49,400 bases of DNA from Candidatus Gastranaerophilales bacterium. GTDB lineage: Bacteria; Cyanobacteriota; Vampirovibrionia; Gastranaerophilales; Gastranaerophilaceae. Positions 17,780-26,250 of this stretch are shown here, piece by piece. The stretch's first letter is position 1. Each line of letters opens with the position of its first letter. Where the stretch lies: assembly GCA_944325565.1 (NCBI GenBank), contig CALVAT010000004.1:1-49400 (forward strand), read 5' to 3'. The notes under the pieces were generated by a model. The model made no database searches. It saw only the letters and a list, made by a program, of their open reading frames with translations, and had not been told where the DNA came from. The position numbers and the translations under genes were made by a program.

Positions 17780-18808
17780 TTAATCTTTTTCCACTTTGAT
17801 GTATGCTTTTAATGTCTTGTTTGCAATAGTATCTTCTATTGCCCTGCCTATGTCTTCAAAAGGATAGGCAGTCGAAAGATATTTTACAATTATTTTCTTC
17901 TTTGTTAATAGATTATAAGCTGTTTCTAAATCTTTTGGGGCTGGTGAATAACTTCCTAATATTTTTAATTCTCTATAATAAATTTCATTATTGGTATAAC
18001 CGGCTGTGTCATTTTTTACGGAAGAGAACACCAGTATTGTTCCGCCATCACGTACTGCCTTCAGGGCAAAATCTAGTGATTGGTCGGCTCCTGCTGTCAT
18101 AAACACTATGTCTGCACCTATCGAACAGGTCATTTCTTTAATTTTCGCAGCAGTTGTATCGTTATTTTCAAATTTCATTGCGACATCAAAGTTAAGATTA
18201 TTTGCAATCGCTACTCTTTCTTCAATAAGGTCGCAGCCTATAACATCTCCTTCAAAGGCTTTAACAGCCTGCCCCATTAAAAGACCTATTGACCCTAGAC
18301 CAATTACAAGTGAAGTTGTTCCTTTTTGTACTTCTGCTCTTTCTACTGCTCTTACACAGCATGCCAGAGGCTCCATAAATGAAATTTCCATATCATCAAG
18401 ATTGTCAGGGGTTTTGAATACTGTATGTTGTAGATGGAGCGGGGATACATAAATATATTCAGAAAATCCCCCAGGGAATATATTTGTTTTTTTGAACTGC
18501 CTGCACATAGAATAGTTCTGATTTCTGCAATAGTCACATTTCATACACGGAACGTGATGACCTAAAACAACTTTGTCTCCCTTTTTAAATTTTGAGAACA
18601 AACCGTTATTTATATCAACAATTTTCCCTACAACTTCATGGCCTAGAACTTTAGGAGCTCCGTCGTGAAGAAATTTTACAATATCAGAACCGCATAATCC
18701 GCATCCAAGTACTTTTACAATTGCACCTTTACCTCCATATTCCTGTAATGTTGGCTGGGGTTTTTCCTGTATTGATATTTTTTGATTCTCTGATACTGCT
18801 GTTTTCAT
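17780..18808 (-). CDS. Zinc-dependent alcohol/polyol dehydrogenase (MDR family), copy 1
   Basis: A 342-residue medium-chain dehydrogenase with intact zinc sites: C39, H57-E58 and an E in MEPLA for the catalytic metal; C88, C91, C94 and C102 for the structural metal. The Rossmann motif GLGSIG lies near 170. Sequence divergence from the next gene is large, so the pair probably have different substrates or consecutive steps rather than being a recent duplication. An AAGGGA site lies 13 nt before the ATG. The promoter region is shared with the divergent iron-sulfur gene and contains a symmetric -10 palindrome. Confidence 0.88.
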   Translation of the reverse strand: MKTAVSENQKISIQEKPQPTLQEYGGKGAIVKVLGCGLCGSDIVKFLHDGAPKVLGHEVVGKIVDINNGLFSKFKKGDKVVLGHHVPCMKCDYCRNQNYSMCRQFKKTNIFPGGFSEYIYVSPLHLQHTVFKTPDNLDDMEISFMEPLACCVRAVERAEVQKGTTSLVIGLGSIGLLMGQAVKAFEGDVIGCDLIEERVAIANNLNFDVAMKFENNDTTAAKIKEMTCSIGADIVFMTAGADQSLDFALKAVRDGGTILVFSSVKNDTAGYTNNEIYYRELKILGSYSPAPKDLETAYNLLTKKKIIVKYLSTAYPFEDIGRAIEDTIANKTLKAYIKVEKD

Positions 18809-18870
18809 GTTTTATTAATATCCCTTGTGTTCGATATTTAAAAATTCTATCACTAAATAATTCTTTGTGA

Positions 18871-18884
18871 ATATAATATTATAT
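18871..18884. promoter_or_regulatory. Symmetric (bidirectional) -10 palindrome
   Basis: ATATAATATTATAT is a perfect 14-bp palindrome. It contains TATAAT on the plus strand (18872-18877) and TATAAT on the minus strand (18883-18878), so one element could serve both the dehydrogenase pair and the GlcF-like gene. No good -35 box is seen on either side. Confidence 0.45.
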
Positions 18885-18904
18885 AACAAATAATAAATTC
18901 TCTC

Positions 18905-18914
18905 CGGCTAGCCG
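18905..18914. promoter_or_regulatory. GC-rich 10-bp palindrome before the GlcF-like gene
   Basis: CGGCTAGCCG is a perfect palindrome and stands out in a very AT-rich intergenic region. It lies about 20 bp past the predicted transcript start and 19 bp before the ATG at 18934, a place suited to a repressor operator or a small hairpin. The binding factor is unknown. Confidence 0.35.
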
Positions 18915-18933
18915 TAGTAGGTAAGTATAATAA

Positions 18934-20151
18934 ATGAAGAAAGAATTTAAAGATTATCAAGAAGAGATATATAAATGCTCCAGATGCGGGCTGTGCCAGT
19001 CAGTTTGTCCTGTATTTAAAGTTACATTGAATGAATGCGCAGTATCTAGAGGTAAGTTTAATATACTGAATGGAATACTAAAGGGTGATTTGCGTTTTAG
19101 TGACAATGTAAAAAAATATCTGGATTTGTGTACCGGATGCAATGCTTGTAAAGACTTTTGTCCTAGCGGGATAGATGCATGTAAAATTTTTATTGCAGCA
19201 AAGCATGAATATTATAAAAATAAAAAGATATCGTTATTTGTGCGTTTTTTAAATTCTTATTTTTTGTTTAAATCTTTTCTGGTTTGTTTAGGAATTGCTG
19301 CATTTATATTGCGTGTAACCGGAATATGTAAAATTATAAAAATATTTGAAAATCTTATTTTAAAATTTGGTTATTTGGGCAAAAGGCTTGTATTGTTTAA
19401 CTCTCTGGTCTCTTCTAAATACGGTAAAGCAAGAGAAAAAATTGTTCAGGGGAAGACTAAAAAAGCTGTTTATTTTGAGGGTTGTTTTAATAAGTATATA
19501 AACGATGATACCAAAAATGCTGTTACAAATATTCTGTCACGCTGCGGTGTTGAACTTATTGATAGGAATTTTGAGTGTTGTGGAATAAGTTATCTGCATG
19601 ACGGTAATTTTGAGCAATTTAAAAAATTGATTAACAAAAATATAAAAGCATTTGATTGCGATGTTGATTATGTAATTACAGATTGTGCTTCATGTAATTC
19701 TGTTCTTAAAGAATATAAAAATTTTTATGATACAGAAAAGACTGTTGATTTGAGTAATAAAACCACTGCTGCCGTTGATTTGATAAAAAATATTCATTTT
19801 GAAGCTTTTAAAAAATTAAATGTTGCAGTTCATAAACCATGCCATGATAGTTACGATTTTATTAACATTGTTAAAAATATAAAAGGTATAAATTTTGTTG
19901 ACGTGGAAGATTTTGATAAGTGCTGCGGCTTTTCTGGAAAGTTTGCAGTACAGAATCAGAAAATTTCACGTGAAATTTCCAGACAAAAAATATTACATTA
20001 CGTAGAGCAGGATGTTGATTATATAATTACAACATGTCCGGCATGTCTGCTGGGGTTGAATCAGGGGCTTGCCGAAATAAATACCGCTAAAAAGCCAGAA
20101 GCAATAAATTTATTTGTATTTCTTGCTAAATATTGTAAACCATCTATTTAA
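18934..20151 (+). CDS. GlcF/GlpC-like iron-sulfur (CCG domain) protein
   Basis: A 405-residue electron-transfer subunit of the glycolate oxidase / glycerol-3-phosphate dehydrogenase type. Two 4Fe-4S ferredoxin motifs are visible: CSRCGLCQSVCP (about 11-22) and CTGCNACKDFCP (about 67-78). Two CCG domains follow, with ECCG near 211 and KCCG near 330, each paired with a later Cys motif (CASC, CPAC). A hydrophobic stretch at about 93-125 may associate with the membrane. The flavoprotein partner normally encoded beside it (GlcD, GlpA or LldD type) is absent. Two zinc dehydrogenases are divergent neighbours and could feed the same pathway, but this is inference. The last 8 bp overlap a convergent gene. 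Confidence 0.85.
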   Translation: MKKEFKDYQEEIYKCSRCGLCQSVCPVFKVTLNECAVSRGKFNILNGILKGDLRFSDNVKKYLDLCTGCNACKDFCPSGIDACKIFIAAKHEYYKNKKISLFVRFLNSYFLFKSFLVCLGIAAFILRVTGICKIIKIFENLILKFGYLGKRLVLFNSLVSSKYGKAREKIVQGKTKKAVYFEGCFNKYINDDTKNAVTNILSRCGVELIDRNFECCGISYLHDGNFEQFKKLINKNIKAFDCDVDYVITDCASCNSVLKEYKNFYDTEKTVDLSNKTTAAVDLIKNIHFEAFKKLNVAVHKPCHDSYDFINIVKNIKGINFVDVEDFDKCCGFSGKFAVQNQKISREISRQKILHYVEQDVDYIITTCPACLLGLNQGLAEINTAKKPEAINLFVFLAKYCKPSI

Positions 20152-20377
20152 TATACTTCATTGCAAGAAGAGAAAGAGCAGATACTGCGAGACCTATAAT
20201 AGGCCATTTGTAGTTTGGCTTTTCTTCTGTCGTTAAATAGCTGTATGTCTTTGAAATGTTATTTTTCTGGGTATCAAAGCAGTAGCTAGCAATATCTTTT
20301 GTTACTTTTGTTGCTCCGACTGCATTTGATGGATATCCTTGATATGGAATTTGAGATGAATAAACACTTTGTACCAT
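20144..20377 (-). CDS. Small tail-anchored hypothetical protein
   Basis: A 77-residue protein with a polar N-terminus rich in Ser, Tyr and Lys and a single hydrophobic segment at about 59-74 close to the C-terminal YIK, so it looks tail-anchored with the bulk in the cytoplasm. AAGG lies about 12 nt before the ATG. Its stop overlaps the end of the convergent iron-sulfur gene by 8 bp. No family recognised. Confidence 0.55.
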   Translation of the reverse strand: MVQSVYSSQIPYQGYPSNAVGATKVTKDIASYCFDTQKNNISKTYSYLTTEEKPNYKWPIIGLAVSALSLLAMKYIK

Positions 20378-20477
20378 AATTTAATAAAACCTTACTTTAC
20401 TACCTACTATTTATATAAAAACGAATTGTAAAAAAAAATTGCTAAAATTTTAACATTTCGCATTTTTGTGTTATTTT

Positions 20478-20506
20478 TTGCAATTTTTGGGAATTATTAA
20501 TATAAT
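20478..20506 (+). promoter_or_regulatory. Sigma70-type promoter of the first prepilin-like gene
   Basis: TTGCAA (20478-20483), a 17-bp spacer and TATAAT (20501-20506). The predicted transcript start near 20513 leaves a leader of about 20 nt with AGGAG before the start codon. Confidence 0.75.
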
Positions 20507-20532
20507 AGGGTCAAAAGTTTATAGGAGCTAAA

Positions 20533-21234
20533 TTGAATATGAAACCTGAAAATAAATACAAAAAATTTGCATTCACAATGGCAGAAACGCTTCTTACAAT
20601 TACTATTTTAGGGATTATTGCGGCATTAATGATGCGTTCAATTAACCGTATAAATCCAGATAAGGACAAAGTAATGTTTTTGCGAGCATTTCATGCTTTA
20701 GAGTCGGCAGCAGGAGAAGTTGTTAATAATACTTCATATTATGATCCTGATTTGATTGAACTTTCTGATTTGTCTACGGATCCTTTGCCTTCTGCAAGAG
20801 TTGAGTTATATACTACGGAATCTGATGAAAAACCGTTATGTTCAACAAAATCACGTTATAATGACTGTAATAAAATACTGAATAAAAGTAATGCTTTATG
20901 TTATTTAGTTGCTGGAGAAATGAGCCTTACAGGTGTTGTTAATTGTGCTGCTGGTGAAGATGTAATGAATTTTCGTACAGGTAATGGTACATGTTATTAT
21001 GGTTTAGCTGGTAGAACAGCTCCATTTGAATTCGTTATTGATCCTTCTTGTAAGGGGATTGAATATGGTTATGCCGCTAAGATTTTCCCCTCTGGTAATA
21101 TGACAGTACCTGAAACTTCAGCTACTTATGCTGATATGTTTAAAACTGAGGATAGGCAGCAAAAAGCTTATGTTTGGATTAACGAACAAACTGACGTTAA
21201 AAAACGTGAGTATGATTTCGAAAATGGAAAATAA
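20533..21234 (+). CDS. Type IV prepilin-like / pseudopilin protein 1
   Basis: A 233-residue protein with a class III prepilin signal: short Lys-rich leader, then KKFA|FTMAETLL with Glu at +5 and an N-terminal hydrophobic helix to about residue 38. The -1 residue is Ala rather than the usual Gly. The globular domain has Cys pairs that may form disulfides. It is probably processed by a PilD-type peptidase and assembled in a pilus or type II secretion-like fibre; no assembly genes are nearby. Two starts are possible: TTG 20533 (5 nt after AGGAG) and ATG 20539 (11 nt). A second homologue follows with its own promoter. Confidence 0.85.
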   Translation: MNMKPENKYKKFAFTMAETLLTITILGIIAALMMRSINRINPDKDKVMFLRAFHALESAAGEVVNNTSYYDPDLIELSDLSTDPLPSARVELYTTESDEKPLCSTKSRYNDCNKILNKSNALCYLVAGEMSLTGVVNCAAGEDVMNFRTGNGTCYYGLAGRTAPFEFVIDPSCKGIEYGYAAKIFPSGNMTVPETSATYADMFKTEDRQQKAYVWINEQTDVKKREYDFENGK

Positions 21235-21247
21235 TTTTATTTCCATT
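21223..21247 (+). terminator. Hairpin at the end of prepilin gene 1
   Basis: AATGGAAA (21223-21230) pairs with TTTCCATT (21240-21247) across 9 nt and overlaps the stop codon. The following sequence is T-rich but interrupted, so termination may be partial. Confidence 0.4.
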
Positions 21248-21249
21248 AT

Positions 21250-21277
21250 TTGAAATTTGTTTAAAGTAAATTATAAT
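21250..21277 (+). promoter_or_regulatory. Sigma70-type promoter of the second prepilin-like gene
   Basis: TTGAAA (21250-21255), a 16-bp spacer and TATAAT (21272-21277). It gives the second prepilin gene its own start of transcription, about 16 nt before the ATG at 21300. Confidence 0.65.
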
Positions 21278-21299
21278 TAGAAAATAGTAGGAGATAATA

Positions 21300-21956
21300 A
21301 TGAATAAAGAATCAATAAAAAAAGCTGCATTTACTTTGGCAGAAACTCTTTTAACTTTGACAATTATCGGTGTTATTATGGCGTTAATGCTCAGATCAAT
21401 AAGCCGTGTTAACCCTGATAAGGATAAAATTTTATTTATAAAATCATATCATTCCATAGAGGAGGCTGTTGCGAATATTATTACAGATTCTTCAAAGTAT
21501 GATCAAAATACTGAAGAAAATGGTGATTTTTCAAACGATCCGTTGGGCACTGCTTTTGCCAAAATTAATGGAACGGTTTATTGTACCTCCAATTGGGAAA
21601 ATCCTGATAATGCCGAAGAAGGTATAACATGTAATAATACAGAGATTAATCAATCTAATGCTCTTTGTTATTTCCTTTCTGAGCAGATTAACTTTGTTGG
21701 TGGTTTTAGCTGTGCTGGTGGTAATGATGAATTGAACTTTAAATCAACCAACGGAGTTTGCTTCTATGGTTGGGGTGCTTTCACAGGAGAATCTATAACA
21801 GGTAGAGTCGATCCCACATGTAAAGGAAAGGGCTATGGTATAACTGTATACAAAGAAGGTAAAATGACTGTTCCGTCTTCTGCTGACGGTGTTGATGAAG
21901 AAATGCAGAAAGATGCTGTTAGATGGATGGAAGAACAAACACAAATTAAAAATTAA
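21300..21956 (+). CDS. Type IV prepilin-like / pseudopilin protein 2
   Basis: A 218-residue homologue of the preceding protein: leader KKAA|FTLAETLL with Glu +5, hydrophobic helix to about residue 34, and the shared block R-S-I-(N/S)-R-(I/V)-N-P-D-K-D-K just after it. Both share an SNALCY motif and a DP(S/T)CKG motif near the C-terminus, so the pair arose by duplication. AGGAG lies 6 nt before the ATG. Cys residues again suggest disulfides outside the cytoplasm. The role in a pilus or secretion pseudopilus is inferred. Confidence 0.85.
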   Translation: MNKESIKKAAFTLAETLLTLTIIGVIMALMLRSISRVNPDKDKILFIKSYHSIEEAVANIITDSSKYDQNTEENGDFSNDPLGTAFAKINGTVYCTSNWENPDNAEEGITCNNTEINQSNALCYFLSEQINFVGGFSCAGGNDELNFKSTNGVCFYGWGAFTGESITGRVDPTCKGKGYGITVYKEGKMTVPSSADGVDEEMQKDAVRWMEEQTQIKN

Positions 21957-21990
21957 TGATTGAGTAATGCGACTTGGGGAGAATTTTATA

Positions 21991-22794
21991 ATGGAAAATA
22001 AAAAATTAGCAGATATAGGTGTATTTGGTGGTTCTGGCTTTTACAAATTCCTTGACAAAATTCAAGAAGTAAAAGTCGAAACACCTTATGGCTCACCGTC
22101 GGATAGTGTATTTATCGGCGAAATAGGTAAACATAAAGTTGCTTTTATGCCGAGACACGGTAGAACACATACCCTTCCACCTCATTTAATAAATTACAGA
22201 GCAAATGTTTGGGCAATGAAATCTATAGGCTGTACAAGAGTAATTTCTCCTTGTGCGGCAGGCAGTTTGCAAAAGCATGTTGCTCCAGGCCATTTTGTAA
22301 TATGTGATCAGTTTGTTGATTGGACAGACGGCAGAAAATCAACATTTTATGATGGCCCTGTGGTTACCCATGTTAGTGCAGCTAATCCATATTGTGAAGA
22401 AATGCGCCAACTGGCTGTTGCAACTGCTAATGAACTGGGTATTACTGTACATGAAACAGGTACAGTAGTTGTAATTAACGGTCCCAGATTTTCAACAAAA
22501 GCTGAATCCAAATTCTTTACTTCTCAGGGCTGGGAAGTTATCAATATGACACAGTTCCCCGAGGCATATCTTGTAAAAGAATTGGATATGTGTCCGTTGA
22601 ATATTTCATTGATAACTGATTACGATGCTGGTCTTGTTGGAGAAGTTCCTCCTGTTCAACATGCTGAAGTTATTAAGGTATTTAATGACAACAATGAAAA
22701 ATTAAAGGCCTTGTTGTTTAACCTTATAGAAAAACTTCCATTAGAAAGAGAACACTGCAATTGTGCAAAAACAGTTGCATCTTCAAGAGCTTAG
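21991..22794 (+). CDS. mtnP: S-methyl-5'-thioadenosine phosphorylase
   Basis: Cleaves methylthioadenosine with phosphate to adenine and 5-methylthioribose-1-phosphate, salvaging the by-product of polyamine synthesis. The 267-residue product has GGSGFY at the start, the phosphate site PRHGRTH, SPCAAGS, the substrate loop INGPRFST and NMTQFPEA, and ITDYDAG, whose Asp pair favours a 6-aminopurine substrate over guanosine or inosine. ATG 21991 has GGGGAG 10 nt upstream and is preferred over the earlier in-frame ATG at 21967. Functionally linked to speD at 27171. Confidence 0.92.
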   Translation: MENKKLADIGVFGGSGFYKFLDKIQEVKVETPYGSPSDSVFIGEIGKHKVAFMPRHGRTHTLPPHLINYRANVWAMKSIGCTRVISPCAAGSLQKHVAPGHFVICDQFVDWTDGRKSTFYDGPVVTHVSAANPYCEEMRQLAVATANELGITVHETGTVVVINGPRFSTKAESKFFTSQGWEVINMTQFPEAYLVKELDMCPLNISLITDYDAGLVGEVPPVQHAEVIKVFNDNNEKLKALLFNLIEKLPLEREHCNCAKTVASSRA

Positions 22795-22809
22795 GGAGAT
22801 AAATATAAA

Positions 22810-23076
22810 GTGAGCATCGCTTATTTAGTAAATAATTTATTTAACTTTTATTTCTGGTTTGTACTGGTTAGAATTTTCCTTACCTGGATTCCTTCAATTA
22901 ACTGGTACAACCAGCCTTTTAAGACAGTTGCCATAGTTGCGGATGTTGTTCTAAATCCTTTTAGAAGAATTATCCCTCCTATGGGAGGATTGGACTTTTC
23001 TCCGGTAATTGCACTCTTATTTTTGCAGATTGTCCAATTCTGTGTTGTAAGAATGCTCTTAATACTAGGTCTGTAA
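22810..23076 (+). CDS. yggT: YggT family membrane protein
   Basis: An 88-residue integral membrane protein with two hydrophobic helices (about 5-27 and 65-87) and the family signature W-x-N-Q-P-F-K near 32-38 and NPFRRIIPP near 49-57. YggT/YlmG proteins affect cell division or membrane organisation in bacteria and chloroplasts. It starts with GTG, 11 nt after AGGGAG, and follows mtnP by 15 bp, probably in the same transcript. Confidence 0.88.
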   Translation: MSIAYLVNNLFNFYFWFVLVRIFLTWIPSINWYNQPFKTVAIVADVVLNPFRRIIPPMGGLDFSPVIALLFLQIVQFCVVRMLLILGL

Positions 23077-23078
23077 TA

Positions 23079-23102
23079 GATTTACATCAAAAGACCGATG
23101 TA
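23079..23102. repeat. 8-bp inverted repeat after yggT
   Basis: TTTACATC (23079-23086) and GATGTAAA (23095-23102) form a perfect stem with an 8-nt loop right after the yggT stop. A-rich sequence, not a T-run, follows on the plus strand, so it is not a standard terminator there. It may be a processing hairpin or operator. Confidence 0.45.
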
Positions 23103-23229
23103 AAAAAATGTTAATATACATTAAAATATTAAATAGAACTAGCAAAAATTTTTTTGTTGGGCTTTAAAATAATATGAGGCATTTTAATATGTCACTTTGT
23201 GTAAGAGAGTAAACACAGGAGAATTAAAG

Positions 23230-23607
23230 GTGGTTGATAACCGTTCAGCTGGATTTTTCGGAATCGGTGGCAGCTTTAATTTTAAAAGCGGCGACATATC
23301 CGGTACTGCTGCAAAAACTGCTGATGACCGCCAGAGCCCTGGAATGGAATATTTTCAACAGGGAGAATTTCAAGAAGACGGACAATTTTCGGAATCGCAG
23401 TTTGTTGATAGAAGTGCACAACTCAGTGCTACGCTTAATTCTCTTGCTATGATGAATGTTGCTAATTTAATTAAAAAAAATAAGGAAGAAAAGTCTAAAG
23501 TCGAGGATAACAAAAAGGACAAGGATAAAAACAAAAATCTTGATGCTAAAATCCCTCTCTGGGAAGATTATCAGGATGAAAACGAAGACTTTTTGTACGT
23601 AGATTAA
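23230..23607 (+). CDS. Hydrophilic hypothetical protein upstream of obgE
   Basis: GTG 23230 is the likely start, 8 nt after AGGAG; the frame is open earlier but without a ribosome site. The 125-residue product has a Gly/Ser/Phe-rich N-terminus, an Ala/Leu/Met helix at about 68-86 and a Lys/Asp/Glu-rich tail ending in acidic residues (ENEDFLYVD). No signal peptide or membrane helix is visible. It precedes obgE by 41 bp and may be cotranscribed. No family recognised. Confidence 0.6.
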   Translation: MVDNRSAGFFGIGGSFNFKSGDISGTAAKTADDRQSPGMEYFQQGEFQEDGQFSESQFVDRSAQLSATLNSLAMMNVANLIKKNKEEKSKVEDNKKDKDKNKNLDAKIPLWEDYQDENEDFLYVD

Positions 23608-23648
23608 GCTTTATTTTGTCATACATTTTTTTGTGTTAATCTTTTTTT

Positions 23649-24920
23649 ATGGCAATGTTTTTAGATAAAGCAAAAATAAAAATACTTTCAGGACGCGGCG
23701 GCAACGGTGCCGTTGCTTGGCGCAGGGAAAAATACGTTGATAAAGGCGGCCCTGCAGGTGGTGACGGCGGCAGAGGCGGTGATGTCTATTTTGTTGCTGA
23801 CGAAAGTATGACAACATTAATGGACTTTAAATACCAGTCCATTTTTAAGGCAGAAAACGGAGAAAACGGCAGACCCAAATCACAGCATGGAAAAGGTGGC
23901 AAAGACCTGTATATAAAAGTTCCTATCGGTACTGTTGTTAAAGATCCGGAAAATGACAAAATTATTGCCGACTTAACAGAACCGGAACAAAAAGTGCTTG
24001 TTGCAAAAGGCGGCAGAGGCGGCAGAGGTAATGCAAGATTTGCTACTGCACAAAAACGTGCGCCTCAGTTTTGTGAGCCCGGGGAACCAGGAATAGAAAG
24101 AAATTTAGAACTTGAATTAAAACTTATAGCAGATGTTGGGTTGCTTGGTATGCCTAATGCCGGTAAATCTACATTAATAAGCGTAATAAGTTCTGCTAAA
24201 CCCAAAATTGCAGATTACCCGTTTACAACACTTGTTCCTCATCTGGGTGTTGTTAAAAAGCCATCTGGTGACGGATTTGTTGTTGCTGATATTCCAGGAC
24301 TTATCGAAGGTGCAAGTGAAGGTGTCGGTCTGGGGCACGAATTTTTGCGTCATGTTGAAAGATGTCGTTTTTTAATTCACGTTGTTGATATTACTGGCGA
24401 TAATCCTGTTGAAAACTACTTAAAAATCAATGATGAGTTGAGAAAACATTCACAAAGGCTGGCTGATTTGTATCAGATAGTTGCTCTCAATAAAATTGAT
24501 TCCGTCGAAAGCGAAAAACAGCAGGAATATTTAAATCTTTTTAAAGCTTATGCAAAAGATGTTTTTCTTATTTCTGCGGCAACAAAGGAGAATATAGATA
24601 CTTTCTTAAACTTTGTTATGCAAAAAGTTGATGAAATTCCAAAACCTGAATTCAAAATTGATATTGACGAGGATTTTGCGGCTTTTGACAATGATGACAG
24701 CTCTTATTCGGTTTATAAAATAGATAAAAATACATATTCTGTTGAAGGCGGAAAACTTATTCGTCTTGCAAACGTAACTGATACAAGAAATATTGACCAG
24801 CTTTACAGGTTCCAGAATATTCTTGCTTCTATGAACGTATATGAAGCATTAAAACAGGCTGGAATTAAAGACGGTGATGTTGTAAAAATTGGACATATAC
24901 AGTTTGACTATTACGACTAG
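23649..24920 (+). CDS. obgE: GTPase Obg
   Basis: Essential ribosome-associated GTPase (50S assembly, stress response). The 423-residue length fits the family version with a C-terminal domain. The Gly-rich Obg fold is at residues 1-160 (GGNGAVAWRREK, GGPAGGDGG, GGRGGRGNARF). The G domain follows with G1 GMPNAGKST, G3 DIPGLIEGA and G4 NKID. The C-terminal OCT domain is at about 350-423. No clear Shine-Dalgarno precedes ATG 23649; ATG 23655 is an alternative. It overlaps the end of the convergent protease gene by 4 bp. Confidence 0.95.
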   Translation: MAMFLDKAKIKILSGRGGNGAVAWRREKYVDKGGPAGGDGGRGGDVYFVADESMTTLMDFKYQSIFKAENGENGRPKSQHGKGGKDLYIKVPIGTVVKDPENDKIIADLTEPEQKVLVAKGGRGGRGNARFATAQKRAPQFCEPGEPGIERNLELELKLIADVGLLGMPNAGKSTLISVISSAKPKIADYPFTTLVPHLGVVKKPSGDGFVVADIPGLIEGASEGVGLGHEFLRHVERCRFLIHVVDITGDNPVENYLKINDELRKHSQRLADLYQIVALNKIDSVESEKQQEYLNLFKAYAKDVFLISAATKENIDTFLNFVMQKVDEIPKPEFKIDIDEDFAAFDNDDSSYSVYKIDKNTYSVEGGKLIRLANVTDTRNIDQLYRFQNILASMNVYEALKQAGIKDGDVVKIGHIQFDYYD

Positions 24921-26188
24921 GGCACTTTTGCTATTTCATGTTGCGTGTTTATAAGCTTTTTGATTATTCTTTTGGCTTCATCCATCTGCGGGTCTTTGTC
25001 GTTTATAAAATCTTTTGTTGTGTATTCAACTTCGTAATCGGGTGAAATACCTTTTTTATTTATATCTATGCCTTTTGGTGTAAGATACTTGGCAATTGTA
25101 AGATTCATGCCTGTTTGGTTAGGCATTGGATAAATTCTTTGAATCATACCTTTGCCGTAGGTTCTTTTGCCGACAAGAATAGCCTTTTGATTGTCTTTTA
25201 GCGCACCGCTTAAAATTTCCGAAGCGCTTGCCGTTCCCTCGTCAATAAGTATTACTAGGGGTTTGTTTATTGCATATGGTTTTGACTGAGCGTTTATAAC
25301 AGCTTTTTGTTTGTCACGATCAACTATGCTTACAATATGTCCCTGAGTAAGAAACATATCAGCAATTACAACAGCATTTGGCATAAGTCCGCCTGTATTG
25401 CCTCTAAGGTCTATTATAAGACCCTGACAATTTTGTGTTTTATTGAGTGCGTCTACAAACTCTTTTGTCATATCAGAGCTTATAAAACTTATTATCTGTA
25501 TGTAACCTATATTTTTGTCTATAACAGAAGCTTTTATATTTTTTATATGAATTTCTTCTCGTGGAATTTCTTTATTAATCCTTGTTTTGTCCCTGAGTAT
25601 ATCTAGTTTTACTCTGGTATTAATTTCTCCACGTATAAGTGCTGCTACATCACTAATTGTTTTACCGCTTACATCTTTTCCATCAACTTTTAATATTATG
25701 TCTCCTGCTTTTATTCCTGATTTTTGAGCCGGTGTACCATCCACTACACTGATTATAACTATTTTGCCCGAAAGCGACATTATGTTTACACCGATACCTA
25801 CTATTTTTGCATCAATGTTTGTATTTTGTTCTTTGTATTCTTCTCTGTTTAAAAATCTTGAATACGGGTCATCAAGGCTTGCGAGCATTGAATTTATCGC
25901 TACATAAGCATCCTCTTCTGTTTTTATTTGATCAATATAGTGCCTGTTCCACTTTGTCCAGTCCTGACCATTCATTGTAGGATCATAGTATTTGCTTTTT
26001 ATTATTCTCCACGATTTTAAAAACAACCTTTTGGGGTTAGTTGTCTGCTTATTTATTAACTCCCCTTCTTTATAATCTGGGGTGATAAAAAATTGCACAT
26101 TCTGCAGGTTTAAATAGTTGTATATTGCAAGACATGCCAGAAAAATTATAAAGATAAAGATTATTTTAGAGAATACTTTTTTGTACAT
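24917..26188 (-). CDS. ctpA: C-terminal processing serine protease (S41)
   Basis: A 423-residue membrane-anchored periplasmic protease. Residues 5-26 are a signal anchor. A PDZ domain is at about 125-210 (KSGIKAGDIILKVDG). The S41 peptidase domain follows with the Ser-Lys dyad S321 (TASASEIL) and K346 (TYGKG), exactly 25 residues apart as in Tsp. In photosynthetic cyanobacteria CtpA trims the D1 protein. No D1 exists here, so it more likely processes envelope proteins or peptidoglycan hydrolases, as in other bacteria (inference). The rpaA gene precedes it by 62 bp on the same strand. Confidence 0.92.
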   Translation of the reverse strand: MYKKVFSKIIFIFIIFLACLAIYNYLNLQNVQFFITPDYKEGELINKQTTNPKRLFLKSWRIIKSKYYDPTMNGQDWTKWNRHYIDQIKTEEDAYVAINSMLASLDDPYSRFLNREEYKEQNTNIDAKIVGIGVNIMSLSGKIVIISVVDGTPAQKSGIKAGDIILKVDGKDVSGKTISDVAALIRGEINTRVKLDILRDKTRINKEIPREEIHIKNIKASVIDKNIGYIQIISFISSDMTKEFVDALNKTQNCQGLIIDLRGNTGGLMPNAVVIADMFLTQGHIVSIVDRDKQKAVINAQSKPYAINKPLVILIDEGTASASEILSGALKDNQKAILVGKRTYGKGMIQRIYPMPNQTGMNLTIAKYLTPKGIDINKKGISPDYEVEYTTKDFINDKDPQMDEAKRIIKKLINTQHEIAKVP

Positions 26189-26250
26189 AAAATCATTTAA
26201 CTGCTTAAATAATATTTAATCAATAATACTGTTGTTTTATTTTTGAGCTA

